From NCBI GenBank assembly GCA_022113835.1, contig JAILWY010000004.1, positions 4,033,501 to 4,097,500 on the forward strand: a stretch of DNA of 64,000 nucleotides, in the 5' to 3' direction. The DNA is from Atopsyche davidsoni. Its lineage: Eukaryota; Arthropoda; Insecta; Trichoptera; Hydrobiosidae. A program made the translations under genes and the position numbers. Every line of letters begins with the position of its first letter. Within the stretch, counting starts at the first letter, position 1. The notes under the pieces are model-generated. The model worked only from the letters and a program-made list of their open reading frames with translations, searched no databases and was not told where the DNA came from. Below are positions 13,601 through 26,300 of this stretch, in pieces.

Positions 13601-14259
13601 TAAGGAAGCCATAGTTACATTTGGCACATATATTTGTTAAGTTAATAAATCAAATTTTAAATATCTTGAACTGTATCAAAAAATAAATCTGGTGATCAAT
13701 AATGCTATTGAATTATCAAATATTATATTAAAACCAACATTTACAATTTGTCGAGTCGAGTTATTTAAATAAAAGTGCTTCTCTTTCTTACTAAAAAATA
13801 TCATATTGTGTATAAAAATTATACAAAATTATTTGATTTTAACAATAATACTAAACAATTTTTTTTCTATTCAAACAAGATGTTCTTATAAATAACGAAA
13901 TTTTCAAAACAACTACAAAAAATATGAATAGCCGAAAAGCTACGAGATTGCTATCAACACTTTTTTTGAGCTCAGCCTGAGGCAGATTTATGATCGTTAT
14001 CATCTAGTTATTTGGCTATTTATATTTATTGTTTAAATCTGGGGTATGAGTAGTTTAAAACAGCTTGTCATGGGGAAATAAAAGTGAATGAATACATGTT
14101 TAACTTTTACACCAATTGAGGCAAGATCTAATATGTTCAATGTTTCAATAAACCACATCATCACCTGTTGGTGTTTCGCGTATATTAGGCGATTTTTTTG
14201 AAATAAAAATACAGATTGTTTTCACAACATGATTTGCTGTTTGCAGTTTTGCCATGGGC
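10650..14259. other. intergenic / convergent 3' flanks
   Basis: This is the shared 3' side of the + strand channel gene and the - strand microprotein gene. A GC-richer patch at about 10920-11160 (with GGCATTAAAGGCGACTG near 11111) may be a dispersed repeat but cannot be classified. From about 11.2 to 14.2 kb the sequence is extremely AT-rich without coding signal and may include a long 3' UTR of the - strand gene. A - strand AATAAA is present at 14025-14030. Confidence 0.5.
10896..10901 (+). terminator. candidate poly(A) signal AATAAA of channel gene
   Basis: This is the first canonical hexamer on the + strand after the channel stop codon (247 bases downstream). The 3' UTR between them begins with a T-run and contains no competing AATAAA. 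Confidence 0.4.
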
Positions 14260-14312
14260 AGCCGCGGGAGTGATCAGCGTCGTTTAGACGTTGATGTAGT
14301 ACTCCCGCGGCT
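14260..14312 (-). promoter_or_regulatory. stable stem-loop seven bases after the UGA of the microprotein gene
   Basis: On the sense (-) strand AGCCGCGGGAGT (14312-14301) pairs perfectly with ACTCCCGCGGCT (14271-14260), a 12-bp helix with nine G-C pairs. Above an asymmetric bulge (5 bases opposite 1), ATCAACGTC (14295-14287) pairs with GACGCTGAT (14281-14273) except for one A-C mismatch. The 5-base loop UAAAC contains the second stop codon. The helix begins eight bases 3' of the UGA, the position described for RNA structures that stimulate readthrough in viral and insect genes (for example hdc in Drosophila). Alternatives are a 3' UTR protein-binding hairpin or a chance inverted repeat, the latter unlikely at this GC content. 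Confidence 0.7.
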
Positions 14313-14319
14313 TTAGACC
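14284..14319 (-). CDS. candidate stop-codon readthrough extension (11 codons plus TAA)
   Basis: Past the UGA (14320-14322) the frame stays open as GLKPREYYINV and ends at TAA (14284-14286). Nine of eleven codons end in G or C, continuing the bias of the exon, whereas DNA about 50 bases further on becomes AT-rich. Translation through UGA would give a 99-residue protein. Its last residues I-N-V fit the class II PDZ ligand pattern (hydrophobic at 0 and -2), and two tyrosines are added to the cytosolic tail. The base after UGA is G, which is not the leakiest context (UGA-C), so the case rests on composition and on the downstream stem-loop. Cross-species conservation is the missing evidence. Confidence 0.5.
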   Translation of the reverse strand, partial: GLKPREYYINV

Positions 14320-17300
14320 TCATGGGTTGACGAAGTGGTCCCTGCGCTTGTTGCACTTCTCCCTGAGGATGTAGCAGAGCGCGATGGTGATGAGCACGGC
14401 GATGGTGATGCCCATGCCGATGCTGACCCAGATGATCTCCTCGTTGATGCCGGTGGTGGATCGTCCTGAAAAGTGGTTCACTTAGCATCAGATGGTACCG
14501 CTATCAGAAGCTGTCAAGATGTGTCTATAAACGATATGACGATAACGTGTCAAACGATACTGATAAATCGATATTTTCTACGGGATACTATAAAACGCAG
14601 CGACACGACTTGCGACCTATTTGCAATCAGCCAATAGCAACTCTTTATTTTGGTAGTTTTTTTTATGCTTTCATTCATCGAGTGCCTCTCAAAGGAGGTT
14701 GGCGACCATTTCATTGAGCATATACTGATGCTGAGCTAGTGAATCCCCAGTGAAAGGAAAAGTTTGTGTATTGCTGCTGCCCAAAACCATTTTAATATAA
14801 TCCTTTCCTAACAGACCTCTTGCGTTAGATCTGATACTCCTTCTGCAGCAGGCTTCAGAAACAATAGCAGGAGCAATACCCCTCCACCTCGACAAGATAC
14901 TTCCATACCACATCCCTCCAGAATCATTCCAAGTCCACTAATCCATTACCATCCTTTACACACGCTCAGATTACAAAGTAGCAGCCATGCACAAGCAACA
15001 GAATATGAAGAGCAGGGAGTATTGCCTAAGTAAATAACCTAAAATTGATCACCATTGATTAATTGCAAGTTGTAGCGAGACGTGAGTACAAAGCTTAGAT
15101 TTACACACTTTATGCAAGGTCTAATGAGGAAGATTCTAATGTTTCATATATTAAGTTTATTATTTTAACTTATACACTGGAAATAGGATGTGTAAAATGT
15201 AACGGTTTTTCCAAAAAACTTTAATTAAAAATATGCCGTTTAATCCTTATTTCTAAAATCGCATCTCAAATACTTTTTAAGTGTCCTCTGCAAAAAGCCA
15301 TTGAAACGTTTTTAATTAAAAATAAACTCTAAATAAGTTCACAAAGAAAAACAATACTAGCAATGACTTTTTCATTGCTTACTCAGTTAGTAGAACACTT
15401 AAAGCTATTCCTGACGTTTACAAGGCCCCCTTTATTCAATTAAGATCCAATTAAGGGAATTGTTACCCTGGCACGCCCTTTCTTACTCTCTATAAAATAA
15501 AATACACCAGTGCGTATTAAGCTGGTAATAATACGTAAAATGATAATAAAATTATTGGTAAACACTTACACTTTTGTAAAATATTTTAAGTAATTTTATT
15601 TATATGTGAAAATGCTTCGTTTCACAAATTCATACAGTTTTTTTTTACCGTTTTCATGAAACACGTAAGGTTTATTAGTATCATGCTTACGAAAAACAGT
15701 TAAAATTCACGTTAAGTCCCAGGGCCACCGCAAATGAACGTTGTTTAATGAAAAACAACAAACATCAGAAAAACTCACACTGATGATTGCTTGTTTACAG
15801 TTAATCTATAAAATATTAACAAGCAATTCGTATGATACACTATAGCAAAGATTTTTTATTGGAATATTGTTTGTTTCAAAACTATTATTTTGTTTCCAAC
15901 GTAAATATAATTTGAGTCTTATTAAACATTGCATAAGGCCAAAAAAAACTCATACAAAAAATTCCTCATTATAAGTCTGTCTGGTCTAACCTAAACCTAA
16001 TATTTCTGTCCTGTACATCATAACATCAATGTACTAAAAATATTTTCAAAATGCAAATAAAACGCTTAACACATATTTGTTTTAAATATTTTAATTATTT
16101 TTCTTGATTATTGCTTCTATTGTATTTGAATTTCACTACGAAGTTTTCCAACTCCCTTGAGTTAATGTACAACGACTTTGCTAAAAGCAAATAAATTAAA
16201 TGCGAAGCTTTTGTAACTGTAGTAACTTGCTGGGTGTATAATAGAAAATTAGATAATAGAGCCTTGCATCTGCAGTCAGATACAAATATGTTCAGACTCT
16301 AAGGGGGTAAGTCTCTCAGGCTTGAAGGCGTTTTAGTTAAAGTGCCCCAGAATCCAGCCTGGCTCGTTGACGTGTCTGATGCAGGTGCTGTTGCCAAAGA
16401 AACGCAATTTCCCTCAGATGAGAGTTTTCTGGCTTCAGCTTGGAATTTTGTGAGAAAATACTTCCTTGGGACGGCACTCTGAGAACATTCACTTCGACTA
16501 CCGCAAAATATTAATAGTAAAAATATTGTTTCACCGGTTTATTTTATTATCAAAACGAGGTTCATTTTACATGCAGTAAAGCTTAAGTTTACTAAAAGAA
16601 AAATATCATTTTATCTGAAATACAAATATAATTTATTACTTCTTTTATTATCTTGGAAGTATAACAAACAGAGCTTTATTAATATAAGCAAACATTAGAC
16701 TATTAAAAATGAAATTATTTTTAATTAAAATCTATAATTTAACGGCTTTTACTGACTTGAGTAAAAAAGAAAAATCATTATAGAACATTACGCTATTAAT
16801 CTAGTTTATTATTAAAATATTAAAAAAACGTTTGTTAGTAAATGGTTCTGAAAAACGATTGTTTGCTCACAACATAAATAAAATAAAATTCAGGTTATCT
16901 TTATTACCGTTAATAGGATCATTTGTTGTTGTTTAAATACAGTCTTCAGTATAATATTATCGTTTATTTCAAAATTTATTTTGTTTCAGCAAAATTCATC
17001 ACAATAATAAATTAAACTTTAAAGTAAAAAGTGCACGAGCACATTGTTACAAAAAACCGTCGAAATATACTGTTATTTGTCATGAAATTAATAATTACAA
17101 AATCGTGAAGAATATATAGATTAACCAATATCAGTAAAGTTCAATAGGATCTGTTGAAATATCGTTCCGCTGGACTTTCGGGTTTTCGAAGTCAGTTGTT
17201 GAAAAGCTCTCAAACTGATAGTTCTCCGCTGAAAGTTCGCTGAAAAAGTTTTTTTAATCTCTACTAACAGCAAGCTTGCTCACAGTGCTTATGTAGAAAG

Positions 17301-20300
17301 CAAGCATGGTTTTTGCTCAGAGATAAAAAATAAACATAATTATTTACACGAAATATATTTTCTATTAAAGAATGTCATTTTTAATTAAATAATAATACTA
17401 CAAAGCAAAATTCTTAGGGTTTTTAAAGGAAAGTTTCGCTTGAGATAATGAGTCTTGAGATGCAATATCTGAAGCAAAGGGTGGTATTATGAATTCTTGG
17501 GAGTTTAGAAATTTAATAACGAAGAGTGCAGCGTCAGAGACTCACCATTGTAGTTGTTGGTGTAGATTCCTATCTTACCGGCAACTCTGCCGGAAGTAGG
17601 AACAGGAACGATCAGGATGAAGGCCGTCCACAAGGCCAGAGACAAATCTGAAACGTAAATTATGCAATTTATATACAAATTTTTGGACTAATGAGAAATT
17701 TTCAATTTAATCAGAACTAATTTGTTTTTTTTTTAATTAAAAATCGGCTTTTTTAATAAAATCGTTTAAAGCGTAACAAAAAATATTTTACAGACACTCT
17801 ACATCAGTGGCGTACGTTTCACGCCTATAAAAATTATTTTAAAATTAAGAAAGTAAATAATAGACATAAACAGCTTAAAGTGTGACAAATATATTTAAAT
17901 TATTTTTTATCCACAATCTAAAAAGTACATGGTCATAGTATTCAAAAGCGCTGTTTTAAGATTTCTAACTTATGCGGGGACAATTTGAATATAAATCCAT
18001 GCAGTGGGAAAGTTTTGATTGGAGAAAGCGGGAAGTAATCAGGAGCTTTCAAACTACCAATTGAAATTTGAGCTTTCTCGGGTCAAATAATTTTGTAATT
18101 ATTTTTTGTGAAGCTCTTTGCTCAACCCTTCATGATGGTAATTCTATTAACATCGAAAATGACAATCATAAAAAATTTATAATTTTTGGTTTGCTTCTAA
18201 TGAATTTCGGGTTTTATTATATATTTCGGAACTTTTCGCCTTTTAACCAATAAGATTTACACAAAACATAGAATATATCCGCTATAGGACTTTGAAGTTT
18301 TGATCTATTATTGATTGATTGATGTTGTGTAGTGTAAGTAGAAGAGTCTATGGAAAAACGACTCTCTCTAAGACTCTATTGGGATTAGTAACGAAAAGTA
18401 GTAGAAAAGTAGAGCGTGAAAGTTTTCAACACCATTTCAGGTTTATTGGTTCTATAAAAAATATTAATTTTATTAAAATCTGAGAACGTCAAATATGCAA
18501 TCGATTATTACATTTCAAAAAAATCTAAACCAGAAAATGTATCAATGCTTTGGAAGATATTTCCGGCGGTAGAAGTACAATGAATCTGATTTTTTGTGCC
18601 AGCCAGAGCACTTCAAGTAATTTACGACCGATTTTTATCAGGGCCAACCCCTATTCGTATTTGCACTGAAACAGCAACCACCTGGGAGACCGTTCACATA
18701 ACTAACGACCCTTCCAAAAAGGGTGGATGCTTAGTAAACACATTTAATGCTGTTTCAATCCACTTTAACAGATAAACAATAATAATAGAAAGAAATCCAA
18801 TTTGTATTTGCGAATCAAATAACACATAAGAAAACAGTTATAGATAAGTATTTCTACACAAAAATACGCTGAAATTTCTCAATACATAATAAATAATTAA
18901 AAATGTACAATTTTTAATGAAGGAATATACAAAAAATATAATAAAATTTATATTCACATACGAAGCAGATTTCAGCATTTATCAAAAACAAAAACTTCCA
19001 ACGTCTTTCACAAAAAGATGTTAAAGCTTTCAGGCTCAACAATTTTATTTAAATTGATTTTGGATTAAACAACTTATATTTGTAATGTTAAAAAAATGTT
19101 ATTTTAAGGATAGCAATAAAGATTTTCTTTTATGTTTTGGGTCTACAACTAGGTCAGCCCTTATGCTGTAAGCCATAATTAACCCCGATGTCTACAACGC
19201 TGGCCTTCTTATCTTTCTCCCTTCAGATAGCTTCACATTTGGAAGCAATAACGATGATGAGCAAAAATTTATACTCTTTATTGAATGAAAATAAACGAGA
19301 AATACCAAACGAAATTCATGAAAAATATTATATGGATATCTTATTTTTTTTGACAAGTTTTCAATTTTTAAAATTTTGAATTAAAATTAATATTTGTTTA
19401 TGCGTACTGTAGTATATATTTCAAATTTTTAAAATTATATGTTATATGAATATTTAATATTTAGTTTTCAGTGCAATCCAAGCATTAATAAGATGTTATA
19501 TTCTTCACTTAATTTATTGACGGACCTCTCGAAAGGCAAAAATAATCACATTATCATATTCTAGTAATACTTTTATCATATGGCTCAATATCAACTCAAT
19601 AAATTACAAATTTAATAAGTATGCCATGGATTTTTTTTGACATTATAATCATTTAATTCAATGATTACAATTGAAAGTTACTGTGGGGTTATTTTTATAT
19701 TTTTAAAAAAACCCAATGAAAAAATATTTTTATCAGATCTGGTAAATTTGTCGACTTATAATATATATAATTTTATTAAAGAGGTCTATACCGCATTGAC
19801 ACCAGTCAAACTTTATATGTTTACTTGTCAACATTTAGAGGTGTTATAAAAATATACCACAGTTAATATTAGCTTTATGGAGGGGGGTTTAAAATTTTTA
19901 CACAAGGAAATATAAAATGAAGCTTTTTAAGTGACAAGAATAATTAATATCCCAGGAGGCAGTGTTTCAATTTTACCACAAAAAATAAAATAATTTATTA
20001 TTTTTTAATATTCAATATCAAAAGTATATTGGATGGGTTTCTACTTAATATGTCTTTTCTATTTTAAAAGAAGATTTTTGAAAGGGTCTTTATTTTAAAC
20101 GGCAGGCACAGAAAATAAAAGCCTTCAATGTAAATACTAAAAAATATTGCAGAGGTTTGAAAAAGTCTTCCGTATTATTTTTTCACGAAAATCTGCCTTT
20201 ATAAAAGATCCACTGATTTCTGTGAAAGCATTATTTTAATAATCCTTAAAAAAAAAAAAACAATCAGAAATACACAGCGATGACCAATAATACAAAATTA

Positions 20301-23300
20301 TTTTCCAAGTATTTCCGGTTAAAATTTACATGCTATTATATATTTACATGTTATATATTTCAAGAAATTAATTACCTTTCAAAATTACGACATAAATTGT
20401 TATAAAGGGCAAATTTAAATTATTAACGGCAATAGAATTTCATAAAACACTTTCTAAGAAAAACCACATCATAAATTTTAAATTAATTATCACGTTTCAA
20501 TATATTTAAGATAAAAAAACCAATTAAAAAAATATGACTTCTTTAACGATAAATTAATATTATATAACTAATTAATGAAGTTTTTTTAATTTTACTAAAA
20601 ATATAATAACATGGACTAGCTAATTCTTGGCTTAAAAGGGCTTAAAGTATTATATTTCAGTTTCTTTTTTGATTTGACAAAAATACACTTTTAGTAATTA
20701 ACTATTATTATATTTTTTTTACGACTATTAATTATTATAATTCATTTTATTGAATGACATATATATTTTTAAAAAGCAACCATACATAATTATTATGATT
20801 AGTTAGTTATCGGGTATTGCTTCACCATTTATATATTTCAATATAAACCTTAAAAATTGTTATCTATTCAAAACTATTAAAATATGATTAAGTAAATATT
20901 TATTACACGTTGGAACGATTAAAGAAACTCTCAGAAAAATAATGTACAAAGTAGTTGAAGAAAATGTACTTAATCATATTAATATTGATAAACCTGTATA
21001 GGTAATAAATAAGCATTGATTGACGTTCAACTCACAAAATAAACATACACAAAACTATTTTATTTAAATAAATTTGATAAATTATATTCCATAAAATATA
21101 ATGAATATTGATGTTATCCCATACAAGACCCTTCAAGCAATAAGAGGTCTGTTCCCGACATATTTTGTCATCCGTAATAAATCTAAAGAGATAAATTTTG
21201 GTTACCCTACAAGTGGAAGAGGCTGGCCTCGTAAATAACGGTCCTGGCGATCTCTGGCTTTGAAAAAAACATCCCCTTCTCTGCTCGTTAGATTTTCAGC
21301 GGCCTGAATCTGTCGACGCCTCTCTTTGTTTGGTGATAACTCAAAAAGTAAATGTGTACATATTCAATACTGTAGGTTTTGAGGACGAAAAAATGTTAAC
21401 GTCAGCTTAAAAATTTAAGAAATACCGTATAATAAAAAATATTGAAAAAAATAACTCTATTCATATTAACGCTATTAATTCGTATCTAAAACGAAAAAAT
21501 AAAAGTATTTTCAAATTTAAGTAATATACATTTATTTAAAAGCCGCACTTAGTATTTCACCAAGTGAAGCGTCTGATAACAAATAGTAACAGGTGCTTTC
21601 AGGTTTTCCCGCATCTGCTCACAGTCCTTATCTACACCATTAATTTTAATTTATTATTTGATATCTAACTTCCACCGTATTTAAACCATATTTAAAAAGG
21701 TACTTAACCTGTATTATAAATGCTTAATCATTTTATTATTAAGTATTACTTATTATTTATCACGTTTAGTATGGATAAACGAGTGAACTTTTGTTCTCCG
21801 CTACAAAAGTCATATTGTAATGTTAAGAATGCGTCCTTATTCGCGATTATGCAGAGTAAATACCAATCCTTAGTAAACTAAAAATCCTTGTTTCAAATAC
21901 CACTAATCAAATATTTACACACAAATCATCATAATCATAAGAAAAAAACATTTTTATACTATTGTAAATAAAATCAATCACTATTTTACAAATGGATTAA
22001 ATAAAAATATTAATAATTTATATTTAAAATTTCTCTCCCATGTCGGTGTCATGGTAATTTTGTGGGTAATTCCTTTCCCACAAAAAGGCTCGACACATCC
22101 ATTTTAATGTTACTAATTATCAATCAACCTTGCTTAATATAAATTAAATAAATGTTCTCTAGCCTAACCACTCTGACTTTTTTTGTAGAAATAAAGTTAC
22201 ATTGTTAGAGTTTTTGGAAATAAAACTATTTTTTAGTTTTACAGCTTATTTTCCGAAGTGGTTTTTCATGTTTTGAATTGAATATTCACGCTTGCTGTGT
22301 GGTGAGGCTTTATATTCAATTTTAATATTTATAAAGTTGATTTTTGTTCAATTATTTACAAAGGTGACATATATACTACAATAAAATAAAAAAATTTACA
22401 CTTTAAAACGAATAAACTGAAGTCCATATAAATACTAGTGTTTTTAAAGAAAATATTTATAACATAGCAATAACATGAGTTTAGAAAAAAATCTATTTTT
22501 TTTTTATTATTATAAAACTTTTATTGTAAGTATTTATTGTCCCCTACAAGTTTATTGTGTTTACAATATTTATACATGTAGTGAAAAAAAATTACAAAAC
22601 AGGAGCGGGAAATTTCTCAAGGTAAACCTCAGTTTTTATAGTATAAAATATATTTAGATAAACTTAACTATGTTTCGAAGATGTAACAGAGAAATCAAAG
22701 TGATAGTTGTTTTTGCTACCTAAATCATCAACCACGGGTGTGGGGGTTGTGCGATGAGTCTCCTGAAATATTTTGCAACCCCTTAATCGAAGTGACAATG
22801 ATTGATCGAGCTCTCGATTGCGTTACCGAAAGTAAAATATTTACGGAGCTATTCCCCAACAGTCCTCTCGTATTATGACGTAAGTTTTAATACATATTAT
22901 ATCTTAAGGGAACATTAGATTTGTTAATACCGTAATGTATCTTCCAAAAAATATATATAATGAATTTTTTTCGTGGAAAATTTTGCTCAAGTAATAAATC
23001 AACAGCTGTAAGATCTCTCATAAAGTTTTTATGAATATTATATATAAGATTAATTTTTTTTAAATAAATTTATTGGTTTATATTATTTCATCATTATTTC
23101 AATAAGATGTTAACAAGGATAAGGCGAATCGAAAGAAAAAAAATTGATAAATATTTGTAACTAGTAACTGTCTGAAAAGTTTGTAATAAAAAAAAAATGA
23201 AGAATTTGAAGGAAAAAAAAACTAACGTGGATGCGGGATTTACGCCATTGGCTGAAAGTCGAGACTAATAAATAAGACTGGCTCAGGATAAATTTATTTT

Positions 23301-26300
23301 CAGGGAGATGGTCATCAACCTTCCTTGAGAAGAGGCAAATGAAAAAGAAGATATACTTTTTGTAACAATGGCATTAACTTTAGAACGAAATCACATAACT
23401 CTTAAGCGTTCACAGACTAAGTTTACTTTTCAGATGAAGGCAATTTACAATTTTATAGATTAAAATATTTTCTATTTGCGTTTCTCGAATACAAACATGT
23501 GATAAAAATAAAGGGCTTTTTATATTCTGCAAAAATATAATAATGAAAATTGATATTAGCTAAAAAGATTATTGTTACTTTAAAAAAGAAACAAAAATGA
23601 TAGGCAGCTTTTTTAACATATTCTTAGTGGTTTTAAAAAAAAAAAACAATTTCTTTTTTTCTAAAGAACTTGTTTCAATAACAAAGCGATCTTCTCAGAC
23701 CTTTTTGGTATAATTTCAGGTACTTCAGTATAAAGAGGATCATCCCTAATAGAGCTTTTCCGTTGAAGATACGCTCACGCCGTTGGGTTGACTCTTCCAA
23801 TGAATAATTTCTCAGTTGACTTCGCGTTTCATTCTCAAGTTACAACACAAAATTCCAGAATGCGAGCGTTATAGAGGTTTCTAACAGACTAAACCGTTAG
23901 CACGTACTCGAACACTATAAAAATATATCTCGAATGATTCAAAATTCATAGTTTTCGGGAAAAGATCACTTATTGCTTTCACGCTCACAAAAGCAGAATA
24001 TTTCTATTCATATAAAATAAATATAAACCAATTCATAATAAATTATTATCCAAATATATTTGTGATTGTAGATTTTGGCAGCTGTTGTTGTTGGAGTCCC
24101 AGTACCGGGACCGAAACATTGGAAGACAAAAACCACTGTGCAGCATTACACCCAAGAATGTTCAAGATCATCTAAACTTCTAAACCATAGGTTCCCATAC
24201 TATTTTGCCCCTACGGCAACTTGTCGAGTTTTCTTATTTTTTGTAGACCCCTGCCTTGCTAATATTGAATTTTTACAAATTCATCATCTTCAAACATATT
24301 TTTGACATCTGATATACAGAGTGCGCCATATTTTATGTCGGTATACAAACATTGATTAACTATTTTTATTGTGAGGAGGTTGACAACTACACTGAAACCC
24401 TTTTCCATGTGGTGTGAAGATGGAAAAGCTATCAAAAACCTTCTTGCGATAGTCCATAATGCAGGATTAACAGCATTATTATGTAAGTACATAGGTTCAA
24501 TCTGTGTTCAATTGTGACATTTACGGAATGCCTAAATTTTGGTGATGACCTGCTTAAATGGGATCCACTCTCGTAGACCCCCATTTACAGTTCGTGTACC
24601 CCCAATTTAATTTTTCGCTATTGACCACTTTGGGAACCAGTGATCTAAACAACGATATTTGCTAACGGAGATTTATAACTATTTTAGAATACAATAGCAA
24701 TGTTCATTTATTTTCAGGAAATCCCTAGATAGCACTAAAAGTCACCACTGTACAGCTTCTCAGTGACATGACATGGGGTTGAAGACACCATCATTCATTA
24801 CCCGGACATTGGCCAAGCATCACGTCTCTTTACACTTAAGAAGCACTCATATCGCGAGAAAAACCTCCCTTAGTTATAATTTTTTTATAAAATATGAAAT
24901 AAAAATATTATTAATGATTTTCTAAGCTCTAACTTAAAAAAAAGGCTCTAACTCACTATAAATAAATATTCTGTTCTTATGTATACCCGACATAAAGTCC
25001 AAGAATCAATGTATTATATTACAAAACTATAAGCATGCAAACGTTATTCACCATATTTTAAAGGTACGGCACAAAGTTATTTTAATAAATTGAATTACTC
25101 TATTTACTTGACATATTCCATAACTAATTGCCTATTACAATATTAGATCCTAAGCGCAAATGCTTATTCCGAACAATAATATAAATAATTAATGAAAATA
25201 CGTTGAAGGCTTATCATAAAATATCTCCGATCTCTAATTGGGCATTAGACGTATTAAAATTTTCCACAAATTCCAGCTCTCGTCTAATTTATATTCAAAT
25301 ATTCTCGGAATGTAAAATGTCTTTGAAAGAAAAATTATTATTCTGACGGCGCATTTCTCTTAAATGGGGGAATTTTCATCTGTCTGTCCTCATACAACTT
25401 GAGTATAAAATGAGTGTCCCAATGAAACTCCAAGCACATTGTATATTTTAATATGAAACATCATACTGTATATATTATTTTTCGTGCAACAAGTTCAAAA
25501 CACCATTAATGTTACCACCTTAAATGTAAATTAATGACTATGAGGTTTATTTAAATGCACTTATATAATATTGATCCAATTACACTATAAAACTCACAAA
25601 ACAATATTTATACATTTTATAGTTTATTGATCCCGATCTTAAATGTTTTTATTAAATATTAGTTTTTTATGCAAAACAAACAAAAATTTATAATAAAGAT
25701 GTTTTTAGATCATACATCAAATATTGATAAACTTAAATTTAATAAATATTTTCCAACATACAAACTCTGCAAACAAATCCGTAGTTTTTTTATTAGAAAA
25801 TCAAAATTTGATATTTTTGTAACCATGAAAAGAATTGGCTCTGGAATAAATACTTTTTTTTTAAATATTGGATAAATTATATTACTAAAAATATAAGCAA
25901 TAGGTGATTCTCTTTTGACAAATATATAATATTTTTTTCGGGTGTGTTCGTAGCTTATTTAAATTAAATGGGTGCAAAAAAAAGCCTTTTACACAAGCAG
26001 AGGAAATTTCTGAAATGAATTTGATCGGTTATAGCTTCAACCCCTGTATAACAAATATACTTTTACCCCTTTCAACTGTATCCTCCCTCTCCGTCCTAAG
26101 TTAAACAGAGTGATATTTATTCGCTTGTAGATCACTTTAAAGTACTTCATTAATATTGAGAGGGTTTCAATTGATTTGATTTAGTATTAAATAAAAAGAA
26201 ATCATCGTATCATAAATATATGCAGTAAAAGTCACCAGTTTTACCATGAAAAGCTAGTAATAAATAAAAAAAGGTTTTGTTATCAAAGCACAAGATTAAA

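Noticed and set aside
14260..14322. Selenocysteine insertion at the UGA
   Set aside because: The stem-loop is too close to the UGA and lacks the SECIS core, and the peptide resembles no selenoprotein; readthrough with a standard amino acid is simpler. A SECIS search of the 3' UTR would settle it.
14222..14488. 88-residue His/Arg-rich open frame on the - strand
   Set aside because: It overlaps the last exon of the microprotein gene in the wrong frame; the correct frame gives a transmembrane helix and joins the upstream exons in phase.
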